Positions 47,335 through 60,500 of a stretch of DNA of 64,000 nucleotides are shown one piece after another. The translations under genes were made by a program, and so were the position numbers. The notes beneath the pieces are model-generated. The model was not told the origin of the DNA. It ran no database searches and worked only from the letters and a program-made list of their open reading frames with translations. Source of the DNA: Talinum fruticosum (Eukaryota > Streptophyta > Magnoliopsida > Caryophyllales > Talinaceae). The DNA is taken from NCBI GenBank assembly GCA_021018815.1, contig JAITYX010000028.1:3675001-3739000 (forward strand), given 5' to 3'. Every line of letters begins with the position of its first letter. The first letter of the stretch is position 1.

Positions 47335-47890
47335 ATTACAAGGTCAAATTGATTCCTTTAAATTTAGAATAAGTTTAGAAATTTATTCATAATAAGTTCA
47401 GTAAATTAGTTCAAAATAAGTTATATGTGTCCTCTAACTATTTTTTACAAAATAAGTTTAGGTAAGTATAATTTAAAATGAGTTCAACAAATAGATTTAG
47501 AATAAGTTCAGATATTTATTCATAATAAATTTTATAATTAGTCAGCATGTTCAAAATAAGTTTTAGCAAGTTAAGGTAAAAAATAAGGTAAAAAGGCGGG
47601 TTTTATGCTAAATTCATGATAAAATCAATCACAACTTAGCTGTAAATGGACTTATATTTAGAATTTTATTTCCTTGACTGTATTTTAAACTTATCTCATA
47701 AAATTATTTGCTGAATATTATTATAACCTTATTTGCTAATTTTTTTTGAACTTATTCTTTAAATTTATTTATTATTGTCGACTTTATTCTAAACTTAAAA
47801 CAACTTATCTGAACTTATTATGCAAAAACATAGGCAAAAAACGGACGCCTTATTTAGCAAATAGAAGTTTAGATAAGTTCAATTCATCAA
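47335..47890. repeat. Array of AATAAGTTNA motifs with inverted second half
   Basis: At least eight AATAAGTT(C/T)A-like motifs lie in 47368-47580, and the complementary TGAACTTATT/TAAACTTATC form dominates 47690-47880. The layout suggests an old MITE or foldback with subterminal repeats. Confidence 0.5.
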
Positions 47891-49019
47891 CACACATATT
47901 CGTTATAAATTAGAATTAGGTTCTATAAATGTAAGTCGATAAAATAACTGATTTTACAAATATAAAAAGGAATACAAAGTTGTAGAAAGTAGGATCATAT
48001 ATAACGGATATGCTTTTTATAACCTTACATGCATTGCGTGTGATTTCAAGCTAGTTTCAATAATTGAAGGTCATACGATATATACAATAAAAATCAAACG
48101 CAAATAAATTTATAACTAAAATAACAAAATAAATCTTTTAAACGTTCCTCTTCCATTTAATCGTTGTTTTATCATACAACCCTAAGAAGAAGATCCACAA
48201 ATCTTATATACCTTTCCCGTTGAATACATTAAGTTGTTGTAATAATCTGAATTTATATCTAATAATCAATCAAAATTCAACCACAAACATAACACTCGTG
48301 AAAAAAAAATAATTAAATCGCTTCATAATTAAAAAATAATATCATATATTGAAAGAGAGTATAAAGACGGCAAATTCTGATATGCTTCTAGAAGTACATG
48401 CTCCTAGTTGCCATATCATTAATTATTTTTCAACACATTATTTTTTTAATTACAAATCATTATTTATTAAGATGAAAAATAAATAAATAATCCGTTTGTA
48501 ACCAACTCTATCCTATTATAATTGTTTAGATAAAAATTTTAAAAAATAAAATAAAATTCAACTCAGTCTCCCACGTTGAATACAACGTTTTCCATGTTTA
48601 ATTCAAAGCAATTATTAATTTTATTTTTTTAATAAGTTTACGTTATCTCATGCAAAAGAAACTCCATTGATATTTCTTCAATTGACATATTTTCTCTCTC
48701 TCTACACATTCATGATTTTGACCTCGGATCGAGTTTGATGCTTAACTTTAATTGACGTTGAATTGTTTAAAGTTTATTTAATTATTTGAAAGTTGTAAAC
48801 GATGATCGGAGGTCCTATCTCGAAAGAGTTCAACAAGATTTAATTTGTTCATCAATAACGTTAATATTTTTCTTTACTTGTTCGTATGACAATGTTAAAT
48901 TGTTCACAAATTTTTAGGTATTTGTTTGCACAACATATTCAAATTGTTCATTAGTAATTATTATTCGGTTAATGTGATTTTTTTTTATAATGATCAACAT
49001 AATTTTTATCAAATATATT

Positions 49020-50250
49020 GTAAATTTACAATGCATTTACTTCGAATGAACAAATATACTATTTCGGTGAACAATCAAGTATAATATCATGAACAAATAT
49101 ATTGTGTGAATGAACAAATCTATTATGAATAAAATGTATCACTTGAATGAACAAACAAGTAGAATAGTATGAACAAATTAAAGTATACAAATGAACAAAA
49201 TATCGATTTCTTATGAATAAGTAAGTAGAATAGTATAAACAAATTATAGTATACAAATAAACAAATTGTAATATTAAAATGAATAAAATACATCACTGGA
49301 ATAAACAAACAAGTAGATTAGTATGAACAAATTGTAGTATACAAATCAAGCATTCGTTTCTTTGACTCGTCCTCCTCATGAAGTAACAAGTAGAGAACTT
49401 TCTTAAAGACAATGATTGTTCCTCATCGTAATCTTCTTCAATTGCACACGAGTCCCTGCTGACGATTTTAATTTTAACGAGGCTCGAGTTACGTTTCTGA
49501 AGTTCCTTCTCTACTACAAATAAAAATTAAGAAATTAATGTCATGAACAATTAATAAATTATATTCATGAACAAAACAGATCCAAATAATGAACAAACTA
49601 TTCTATTATAATGAACAAATAAATATTACGACCACATCGAAATATTCGGATACCTAATGAACGAATATACAATATGCCGAATAAGCAAATGAATATTTAG
49701 AAATTAATAAATAAGCAATACATAATGAAAAAAATTATTTACTGAGGATGAACAACTACACTTTATGTAATGAACAAATAGTTTGACATCTTTGAATAAA
49801 TAGTTTGACATCCTTGAATAAATAATTTAATATCCACTGAACAACAATGACATGCATATCAACAAATGGGAACGATAACTATGAACAAACCATTCGAGTT
49901 CGGTGAACAAATAAACATTATCCATCAATAAATATAATATATTCATATGAATAAATGCGAAATACCGCGAAATCCACATAAATATAATTGAAATTTGATA
50001 TCTTTGAACAAATAGCTTGACATCATTGAATAAATAATTTGACATCCTTGAATACATAGTTTAATATCCTTGAACAAATAGCTTGACATCAACGTAAATA
50101 TAATAACGTATTTCAATATGCAAATTCAATTGGAATCTTATTCCATTATAATGAACAATGTACAAATAGTTTCAACGTGTAAATCTATTCAATTGGGATC
50201 TTAATTTTTATTTTTAGGAGGATTACACCTTGAACAAATAGTTTGACAAC
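49020..50250. repeat. Degenerate ATGAACAAAT motif array
   Basis: More than 25 copies of TGAACAAA or TGAATAAA occur on the + strand at irregular spacing, some with TTTGACATC(C/A)TTGAA between them. No fixed period was found by eye. Confidence 0.6.
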
Positions 50251-50449
50251 CTTTTTAAGTGCAAATTCACTAAAGTCGAATAGTTTAGCTCAATTTATAT
50301 GTGTAATTTACTAAAGTTGTACTATAATTCACCACGAAGTAGAACATACTTTTTTTTTTTTTTTGCTGATGTAGCATGATCTTTTCGTTTTGCTTTCTTC
50401 CTTCATAACAAATTATCACAAGAAGAAAAACAACAACTAAAAGACGGTT

Positions 50450-50700
50450 TGTTCAATGAGCATCGGAGAAATTGACGACTGGAAAACGGCGAGAATTTCT
50501 TCTTCTAACCGGCGATTGGAAGATGGCGACGATTTATTCTTCTAATCCACGACTAGAAGACAACGACGAGGGACCGAAAGACGACGACAATTTCTTCTTC
50601 TTCTTCTAACCTCGCGACTGGAAGACGACGACTGGAAAACGGCGAGAGGAACCCGACCAGAGAAAAATTGTGAGGGAAGTTGAAGAGTTTGAAGTGAGAA
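50450..50700. repeat. Imperfect GACTGGAAGACGACGA repeats
   Basis: Five or so related copies (GACGACTGGAAAACGGCGAG, GCGATTGGAAGATGGCGAC, CGACTAGAAGACAACGACG and others) are spaced by TTTCTTCTTC runs. The stretch is GC-richer than its surroundings and could be a decayed exon or a transposon end. Confidence 0.45.
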
Positions 50701-50880
50701 AGAATTATGGGAAAACAAGTTTTGGAAAGAACACGGAGGAAATCCTAACGATACTTAAATAAGGTAGTTAATATTTTTTTTTTATCAAAGTAGTTAATAT
50801 TTTTTTGATACAAAAAGTAATTAATATATAAAATAACTCTATTAATTAAAAAATTACAGATATTAAATTATTATTGAGCG

Positions 50881-51241
50881 TGAGGTACTTACTTTCATGT
50901 GTATTATTGTTACAAAAGGAGAAAGAATATACATCTATCTAAAAAATATAAGATAAAACATGAAAGAAAAATTACATTAGTAAACACACGATGCCATGGA
51001 AGCCTTAAGCCAGTCGATACCAAAAGATGAACGTGGGCCATTTTAGTTCTCACAAATCCACAACCATAACCATAACAATAACCATGCTCCCTCTCGCCCC
51101 TTTCCCTTCGCTCTCCTTCTTCTCCCTCTCTTTCTCTCTCCTCAACTCGCGATCCCACCATAAAGCCTTCATACGTTTCAACTCCATCCCTCTTTCTCCA
51201 ACCACATAATAATTCCAACTGCTTTACGGAGAGAGAAAGTA
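50881..51241 (+). promoter_or_regulatory. COP1 upstream region and 5' leader
   Basis: A pyrimidine-rich stretch (51088-51150, CTCTCTTTCTCTCTCC type) precedes the start codon, as in many plant leaders. A clear TATA box is not obvious; AAAAAATATAAG at 50940 is a weak candidate. The transcription start cannot be placed. Confidence 0.4.
51027..51209 (+). CDS. Possible upstream ORF in the COP1 leader (60 codons)
   Basis: An ATG at 51027 opens a 60-codon frame that stops 32 bases before the COP1 ATG. The peptide is Ser/Leu/Phe-rich, largely because the leader is pyrimidine-rich. It would matter only if transcription starts upstream of 51027. Confidence 0.2.
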   Translation: MNVGHFSSHKSTTITITITMLPLAPFPSLSFFSLSFSLLNSRSHHKAFIRFNSIPLSPTT

Positions 51242-51550
51242 ATGGAGGAGAGCTCAACGGGGGCGCTGGTGCCGGCGGTGAAGGCGGATGCCAAGCCTTT
51301 ATCGGCGGTGGCGCCGCCGGAATCCTCCGCCGGCAACGAGCTGGAGTTAGCTGCGTCGCCGGGAGAGATGGATAGGGATTTGATGTGCCCGATTTGTATG
51401 CAGTTGATAAAGGATGCTTTTCTTACTGCTTGCGGCCACAGCTTCTGTTATATGTGCATTATCACTCACCTTCGTAACAAGAATGATTGCCCTTGCTGTG
51501 GCCGCCATCTCACCAACAATCAGCTCTTCCCTAATTTCCTCCTTGATAAG
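51242..51550 (+). CDS. COP1: COP1 exon 1: start codon and RING finger
   Basis: Codons 1-103. An Ala/Pro/Glu-rich leader precedes [20 protein letters not shown] and the remaining RING cysteines (C-x2-C, C-x-H-x2-C-x2-C, C-x2-C all present). The donor is AAG/GTAAGA. The start is the only ATG in frame before the RING, and about 48 residues before it agrees with other COP1 proteins. Confidence 0.95.
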
Positions 51551-54500
51551 GTAAGATTTGATTTCGAGCACTTCAGTTTGCTTTGGTGGATGTGAATACT
51601 GAATCTTGGAAGTTAATATTTGCGTGTAATTTTATGTTGTATCTGTCAATTTGGGGGTTTGGGGAAGTGGGATGATGAGCATAAGCATAATTTGTTGTTT
51701 GAGAGATTTCTACGTGGGATTGCAGCTTATTGTTATCCAATTTCTTGCCGCATTTGTAGCTTTTGAAGAAAGCTTCTGCTCGGCAAGTCTCCAAAACTGC
51801 ATCTCCAGTTGAGCAATTCCGCCGCGCGCTGCAGCAGGTCAGTTATGAAGATATTAGTTATCTTTACTGTTGAGCTTCTTGGCTTCTTCATTTCACGGAT
51901 TAGTTTGAACCTTATTTAATAGCAAACATTTAGCAATTCCAGTAATGGTGGGTTAACGAATTTTCTAATGCTGGATTAGTTTGAACCTTGTTTAAGCCAA
52001 TGGCATTTTGGTATAATAGGCCTCACCGTTATATTTTACCTTTTAGTCTCTCCTTCTGTCCGGAAAGCTTATGGATATTCAGTTGTTATGGAAGGAACCG
52101 TATCCTTTTACTCATTTGTGAATCCAGAGATCAGCAACAGAAAACAAAAACGGCCCTACATGCAAGGCTCTTGCCTAATTTGTGTTGTGAGCCATGGGGG
52201 TAAGATGTATCCAACACTGAGGCTGCAATTTAGAGACTGTTTCATGTAACATATTGCATTAATTGACATGATGCAAGGAAACAAGGCTGGGAGAAGCTCT
52301 GAAAAGCAATGCCTACTTAAAATTTTCTTTGAACATTGTCAAAAAAACCATGTGAAAATACAAAAGAGAAAACTAGGCAATACAAGGAAATGCAGATGAA
52401 GTTTGGTACAAGGATGTATCAAGTTACTAGACGCATAGTATAAGACATACATAGAAAGATTATGCAAATTTACATGCGAAAACAACAGGAGAAAAGTTAA
52501 ATAATTTGCAGAAGCCTTTTTCTCACTTCGTATTGGTTATGGTCCTTGCAAGGTACAGGTTTTCATTGTATAGTCCTATGACAATACTTGGAAAGTGTTA
52601 GCCCTGCTCTGCCAATTCTATATTGTTTGACATTTATTCGAGCTGTGAATCTCAAAGAGTCCATATCCAGATGGAGACTGAGAAATGTTGGCTTATCTCT
52701 GCACATGTTAATTGACTATTGATAAAGGTGGTATATTGGATGACAATAATCAACTTTAATTTCACTGAACATTGTTGTCTGACTATATGTCATCAAATAT
52801 GGGATTATCTTCTTAGTTCTGAAATTGTTGAGTTGACAATGTGCTCTTTGAACACTCACTTGTTTGAACATTTGATTCCATTTGAGTCTTATGTGTGCTT
52901 ATGTTTCGTAGTCAGGGTTGTGAAGTGTCAGTTAAGGAAGTAGACAGCATAATGTCACTTCTTTCAGAGAAGAAGAAAAAGATGGAGCAAGAAGAGGCAG
53001 AGAAAAATATGCAAATTTTGTTGGATTTTCTGCATTGCTTGAGGAAGCAGAAAGTAGATGAACTCAATGAGGTATGCGGCTTGGTTTCTAACTGACTCAG
53101 CAGAATCATTCTGTCATAATATGCTTTTGGAGATTTAAGATAGTCTTTTAATGTGAAGCATTTATCTTTAGCTTGTGGAATGCTACTAAATAACTGTTCT
53201 ATACCTTCAGATCCAAACTGACCTTCAGTACATTAAAGAGGACATAAATGCAGTTGAAAGACATAGAATGGAATTGTATCGGGCCAGGGATAGGTATTCA
53301 GTAAAACTTCGAATGCTTGGTGATGATCCTACATCAAAATCGTGGTCTTCAGCAGTTGATAAGTGTAGTGGGGGCTATTCCTCTGGTTCTCGTAGCTCAC
53401 TAGGAGGGTTGACTGCAGGAAGTTTTCAGAACAAAAAGATGGACGGAAAGGCTCAAGCTGGCGCTCATGGGCCTCCAAGAAAGGATGCCTTGAGTGGCTT
53501 GGACTCACAATACATTAGCCAATCGGGTTTGGCCGTCATGAGAAAAAGAGGATCCATGTGCAGGTTAGTATTCATACATGTTATGGTCTCTGTGTATGAT
53601 TTGTTTGGTAGGAAGTAGAATAATCTTGCTCTTAGTGCCCAAGAAATTTCTCGTCTTCTCAGTCAGCAGGGAGACAGTAAATTCATTTGCATGTGGTGAT
53701 ACTTGTCAGCTTCTGATTGGTTGTTAATTGCTGTACAATTCATGCTGTTATTTCCATGCAAGGGCATGCACATGCACGCACTATCAAAACATTGAGCTAT
53801 ATTCAAGCCCCCTCCTTAACACCCAAAAAAGGGAGAAGGGAAAATATTATACAAACTGCTATGCATTTCTTTGCATCCTTACTCAGTGTTTCCCTTGTCA
53901 AGTTGCTTTCATAAATCTTCATTTTGTGTGGTTATAGTTCAATGATCTGCAAGAATGCTACCTACAAAAGCGGCGTCAATTGGCTAGCCAGCCACGCAGA
54001 CAAGATGAGAGGGATACAAATTTTATGCAGAGAGAAGGGTATAGTGCAGGTCTTGCTGAGTTTCAATCCGTGCTAACCACCTTCACACGTTATAGGTGCA
54101 TTTCTTAGTATCTTTGTGTCCCTGTTTCTTTTTATTTTCCTTTTGGGGGCAATTAGGCTCAAGTTGCGATGCTGATATGCCTTTTCTCATCAATCACACT
54201 TTTATCTTGTTCCTCTTAAAACAGCCGATTGAGAGTAATTGCTGAGCTTAGACATGGGGACCCCTTTCATTCTGCCAATATAGTATCTAGGTGAGTCCTT
54301 TTTTGTCCCGTGTTTTTCTTTTTCCTCTTATATCAATGTGATATCAGTTTGTCATTTGGGAATGGAATATGTTGCTCATAGAAAACCTGAGTGCCATTAA
54401 TAGTGTTTGAAGTCCTTTTTCATAACAACATGAGGTTTCGGAGGATGAAGCCTTTGAGGCATCTGCTAGCTTCTAGGAGAGGTGGAAGACTGTACTTTTG

Positions 54501-57500
54501 CAGGGGTTTGCATCAATAAATTTTGTGTTTGGCTTACTACTTTTAACCTGTCTTTTTGATGTCTGGCTGAGGAAGCTCCTGTTTACCTTCCTCCTCCTGG
54601 GGAGAGATAGGGACTTTTGTAGCTGTGTGGTCACAGCAAGAAGGGTATGACGAATCTTTGTTGTGGATTGTCTCTTTTAGGCACGTGTATGTGGGCACCA
54701 CTATATAAACTTTGCTTGTCTCTTCAGCTATGCGTCAAAATTTTTTACAGTTCTGATTCAGGTATAGGACCAGCACATAAATTTAATTCTAGGCTCACCT
54801 ATGATGGTAGTGTTTCAATATTGATATGTATGAAGGAGTTTTAAGGTGGCAGCTGTTAGTTCATCATCTGTTGAGAAGCTGTAATATTACACTCTTTTAA
54901 GAGTCAGTCTCATGAGGAGTGCTCTATGCCACTTATTTAAGGCTTCAGTTGTCACTTCTCTTTTGACCTTAGATCAGGTTGGCTATAGCCTCCTAGGCGG
55001 ATCCCCCTCTCATGAAAGAAAAAGAAAAACAAAAGAATGGGAAGAGGATGGAGGATAAATTGTGGCTCAAGTGTTACTGCTTATAGGTGGACAAGACGTG
55101 CTCTATTTTTTGACAATTTGGCTTTTGAAAACATGATTAGTTATAATTTCAAAGTGCCTGTTTCTATTGCAGCATAGAGTTTGACCGGGATGATGAGCTA
55201 TTTGCAACTGCTGGAGTTTCACGGAGAATTAAAGTCTTTGACTTCTCATCGGTAAGCTGACTTCAGGATTTTGTTTTATCTTTACACCTTTTTGGGAAAT
55301 AGTCAAACAGAAATTTGTCGACATTACCACTTCACAAAGACAATATTGAGTCATTTGAATGTTTTGAGACACCTTTCTGTGTCTTCGACTTACTGGCCCA
55401 TCTTTTCCTGTTCTCATCATAGTATTTACCTTCCCTCTTTTTTGAACTTTATAGGACTTGGAGGGAGGAAGCGAAAAACAAGAGAAGTTATAGATAAAGT
55501 ATACCTATGGCTATGATGTTGTTTGCATGTCATCTATTGCCATTTACTATTTTGCTCTTATTTTTTGTGGACATAATTGTTAAGGTTTGCTTCTCAATGC
55601 AGAGGTCCACTGTTATTGCATGACTGTACTGTTCCATTATAGGACCTAACTAATGGACCTTTTCTCTTTAAAAGAAATGGAGAGACATTTACATTTACAT
55701 TTACATTGAAATGTAATCGATAGAGCTTAAGGACATGGAGTTGCCAAGGACAATTGGCAAATACAGTAGATGTGGGAGTGAAAAAGGACAACACTCAAAG
55801 TTATGATTATTTTTCTGGCATCTTGTTTAAGCCAGTGAGCAAAATTGAGCATATTGACATTAAGCTATTTATCACGTCATTCACATGAAATCCACTCTGC
55901 ATGTTTCACCATTTGATTAGAAGTCCCTTCCATTGCTGCACTTTTTAGTAGGAAATACCTTTGGCGGACAGGAGCAGTGTGACTCCTTTGGCCATTTTTC
56001 TGGGATTTGGTTCTGTCTATTTCCCAAGTGCTTTCTTGTCTTATTTATCCTGTATATACACTGTTAATGTGCTCATCTTGATTTTGGGAATCATACATCT
56101 CCTACAGAATGTTATGCTTCACCTCTGTAATCAATGATTTACAATAGTACTTTTTTTCTATTCTGCTTTTCAGGTTGTGAATGAACCTGCAGATGCTCAC
56201 TGTCCTGTTGTTGAGATGTCAACCTTGTCCAAGCTCAGTTGCTTGAGCTGGAACAAGTTTACAAAGAACCAAATAGCTAGTAGTGATTATGAAGGAATAG
56301 TTACTGTATGGGATGTCACAACACGCCAGGTAAGAAACTTCTAAGTATTCAATATCGCATTCAGTCCTGAAATTTCGTTGTAGTACTTCATCCCACTTTT
56401 CTTGTATGCTTATTTCACCATTTTGTTTACCTGTCTTTAGAGTGTGATGGAGTATGAAGAACATGAGAAACGTGCATGGAGTGTTGATTTTTCTCGTACA
56501 GAGCCCTCTATGCTTGTATCTGGCAGTGATGATTGCAAGGTATTTGATCTCGTGTACATTGAGTTTTTGATGCATATTATGGGATTGCATCTGAATTCGT
56601 GATGAGTTTGTTTAGAGTGACAACAGATGATTGATTTATCCTTCTAGTAGAACTGATATGTTTCATTGAAGCTGCTCATGTGGGGGCAGAATGAGGTTGA
56701 GACTTGCGATCATTGGTCTTTAGCCCAAAGAATGCATTTGAAGGGTCAAACCTTAGTCGTTATAATTGACAGAGCTAACTAGCACCCATAACCCAAGGGA
56801 TAGATGACCTTATGATTGAAGGACTAAGGGTTAAGCTGCTAGGCTGAAAGACAATAAGCCACTTTCTTGGGCGTATGATTTATTGGAAGATAATTAAAAA
56901 TTTAGCATTCTGCTTGGGAAGGATTTGGAGTGTTTAGATGTGTGGCCTTCACCCTGAATTCTATTTATTTGGACTTTTTATTTAGCCTTTAGTGTCTAGC
57001 TCCTCGAGTACCCATATCGGACACCTGACACTCGGACATGAATATGGACACACTTGATAGTCTAAAAGTGTAGAAGCATTTAAAGAAAATTGATGGGTCC
57101 AAGATGAGATCCGTGTTGGACACTCGACACTTTAACATGCGAATGGTAAAGTCACCTGATACACTAGTTGTTTCCGTGCACCCTTAGTTAGAAACTTTTG
57201 GCTCTTTTAAGTGTTAGCTATTTGGCAGAATGAGAAGCAGTGGTCAGCTTAGTGGGTTGTTATGCCTTTTTCACTGTGGTCAAAGCTGAAAAAATTGCTT
57301 AACTGTTTTCACCATCCAAAAAGGGGACCGTTGTTTAGTTTTTCCCCTGCCAAGGGGGGGCTTGGGCAACTAATTTGCTTGAAGTCTTCATAAGTTCCTT
57401 GTGCCTAGTTCAACAATCAGTGCTTTACATTCATATTTCCTTTTTCTGAGTTACTGTGTTCACTGTGGGTGCTTATTTTTTCAATAATCCGTACATGTTT

Positions 57501-60500
57501 TTACTTGGAATGAAAGCATTACAGGAACTGAACATTTAGTTCGCTAATGCTGGGTATTGTAGAATATCTGAGTGAATTTTAAAGAAAAGAGTGGAGAAAG
57601 AGCCTATATTTAATTATAACATAGGACTTTAGCTTCAAGATTATATTGTGAATTAACATTTTGGATGATTTAGATGCAAGGATGTGGCAGTCTCCGGTTA
57701 GGGCATTATTATTTAGTTCCATAAATGATTGGAGACCATGTCATGAACCATCTTGCATTTTGAAATTTGAAACCAAGTCAATTGGGGATTCGTATTTATT
57801 TAAATGCTGACTTTAGATTTCTGTTGTGAATTTGTGCTTTGAATCATTGCTAAAGGTTTCGCAAAATTCACGTCCTACAGAATCCTACCTTCCATAAGTA
57901 AATTTGAGAGGAATGGTAGCATTTAAGTACATTTGGTACCCTCACTTTTGGATGAACTATTTTCAAAACCATGACCTTTTTAAACAGATTATAAGGTGCC
58001 TTTAGTGCTGTGAAAACTATTTTTAGATCCTTCTTCCATTTGAAAGGCATAAACAAAGTTAGAAAATTCTTTAAAAAAGTAAAATATAATAAAATTTTGG
58101 GAAATTGAATGAAAATAAACCAATCTTTGAGCAAGTCATTCATTTTTCTTGGACGTGAATAGTACGACCTTTAGGGAGTCTTTTTCTCTCAAACCACCAC
58201 CATCGAATTTGATCATCTTTGACTCATCAAAAGGGAGACGTGGACAATGCTTCGAATACTTCAATGACATATCTACTAAAATTGGTGGTTTCATCTTTTA
58301 ATTTGGCTAAAAGAGGGATTTTATTCGGCTTGGAGGATTTAACTTTTGCAAGAGGGAGGAAAATTAAGTGCATAATGTGACAAATTAAATCTAACCTTCC
58401 TACCAGATGTTAAAAGAAGTCAAACAAATATAATGAGCCTCCATGCATTTGTACCAAATTAGCTTCTCGATGAGTTAAAGGTGGTCAAATTCGATGGTGG
58501 TTTGACAAAAAAATTCCCCGAAAGGTCATGCTGTTCACATTCAAGAAAAAAGAATGGCTTATTTTCATCCAATCGCCTCAAAAGTTGGTTTATTTTTATC
58601 CAATTTCCTAAAATTTTGTGAAAGATATTGTAAAAAATAAGTTAATAAAAGTAACAATGAATCACGATATTGACAATAAAATTATAAAAATAATTTAGAG
58701 ATATGTATTACAAATTATAAATTAAGTACTATACGAACATATAATTAATTAAATAAGTATCTAAAATCTAAATAAAAATTAAGGATACGAAACTTCTACC
58801 CACCCAACCTCACACCATCCGAATTCCAAGTCTCCACCTGCCCTTATCATCATAGTTACCAAGTGCTGATCATGGGAGGGCCACTTGCTGCCACCACAAT
58901 ATATGTTTTCTAAACTTAGTTTGTAATTTTATTATATGTTTATCATGAGCAATGACTTTTATTAATTCTTTTGTACTCTCATATTTTTCATAGAATACTA
59001 CTACATTTTCATGTTTGTTTAAATTTTGAATACTTTTTTTATTTCAACTAGCCTTATGGACCGTGCCATGCATGGGATCTATAATTGTGTTTATTTTAAT
59101 TGTAAACTATATGTGTCTTACTTTGTATTTATTAAAAATGTAATAATTAATTCTTATCATGAAAAATATATCAATATTTTATAAGTTGTGTGCATTATAA
59201 ATTAAATTATAATTTAATATAAACACTCAAAATCATCTAGTAGTATATTTTAGGCACCATATTTATTCACATATATTTCTGCCTAATAATATCCAAAAAG
59301 GCACTTAATATGACTTTATTTTTATCGACTGTTAAAAATATGTTTGGTAACGTTGGGAATCAGAATCTTTTATTTTATTTATTGTTATTTGAACAACTGC
59401 AACTGGAAAAAGTATTAATATTCTAGCTATCGAAAAGGAAATCAAATGAAACTTAAAGAATCTTCTAATAATAGGGATGAAGAAAATAAAAAGAGGTGAA
59501 TTAGATGAGAGTGACTTGTGGCAATTAGAAAAGAGATTTTGTTAGGTTCTAATATATTTATATGGATTAGAGGCAGTTATGCCATTTAAGGTGGCAAAAA
59601 GAACGTACAATGACACTGAATAGTTTCAATAAAAGTCGGGGAACCTTATAATTTGCACTAAGTCAGCGTCCTAAACGTAGCTTCACCAAAAGTGAAGTTA
59701 ACAAACTGTAACAGTTTTGAGAATGGGTGGTTTTGTAAACAATTTCCTGAGATGCATATAGTTATGAATTTGTTCTTTCTAACTCTTTTACTAATAGTGT
59801 CACCTTTAGTTTTTCCTTCAATTTATCATGCACCTTCGTTTAAAAAGCTCAAGGCTCACAAAAGCGCAAAGGAACCTGGTACCTGGGCTTTTCGGAATGA
59901 GGTGCACTTAGCAAAAAATGCTTGAAAATCATTACCAAATGATATTTTTTGACGAATAAGCTAGATGATGGCATCAAATAAGTGATTAAATATCATTATA
60001 ACTAAGAAAAATACCACAAAGAGTTGTAGTTTGTAATAGTACAATAAATTCGCTACGATTTTCACCAAAAAAGCAAGCAAAATAAAGGAAAATAGCATAA
60101 ACAATATGAATTCTGAAAGTTAATGTAAATTGATTGAGTTTGAGACACAATCAACACAAAATCCATCCCCCAATGGCAATTTAATTATCCTCACACATAG
60201 GTACTCTCGCACAATTTCTCGAATTTGATTGAAAATTTTCTGATCTCACTGTTGCATTCTTGAGGCGCACGAGGCGTAACTGCGTCTTGGCTGAGGTGCG
60301 TGCCTCTTTGGGCTTTTTTGAAGGGCTGGGCTTTTCTTTGAGCATTTGTGCACGCACGCTCTTTTAAACTAATTTATGCACTTGTGACAAACACTACCCT
60401 TTCTGGACTTCATGATACTCATTTTGTTTGAGATTCGGAGTAAATTTCCAGACAACTCAATAATACTCATTTTCCATAAATGACAACCATAGAAAAACAT

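Larger units (their letters stand above)
45992..50880. other. AT-rich intergenic region, no gene seen
   Basis: No ORF with family features lies here on either strand. The region holds a possible MITE, microsatellites and degenerate motif arrays listed separately. The longer ORFs (49059-49308, 49827-50057) are by-products of the repeated TTTGTTCAT motif. Confidence 0.7.

Noticed and set aside
51347..51571. ORF antisense to COP1 exon 1
   Set aside because: It is a shadow of the RING exon, which is strongly supported on the + strand.
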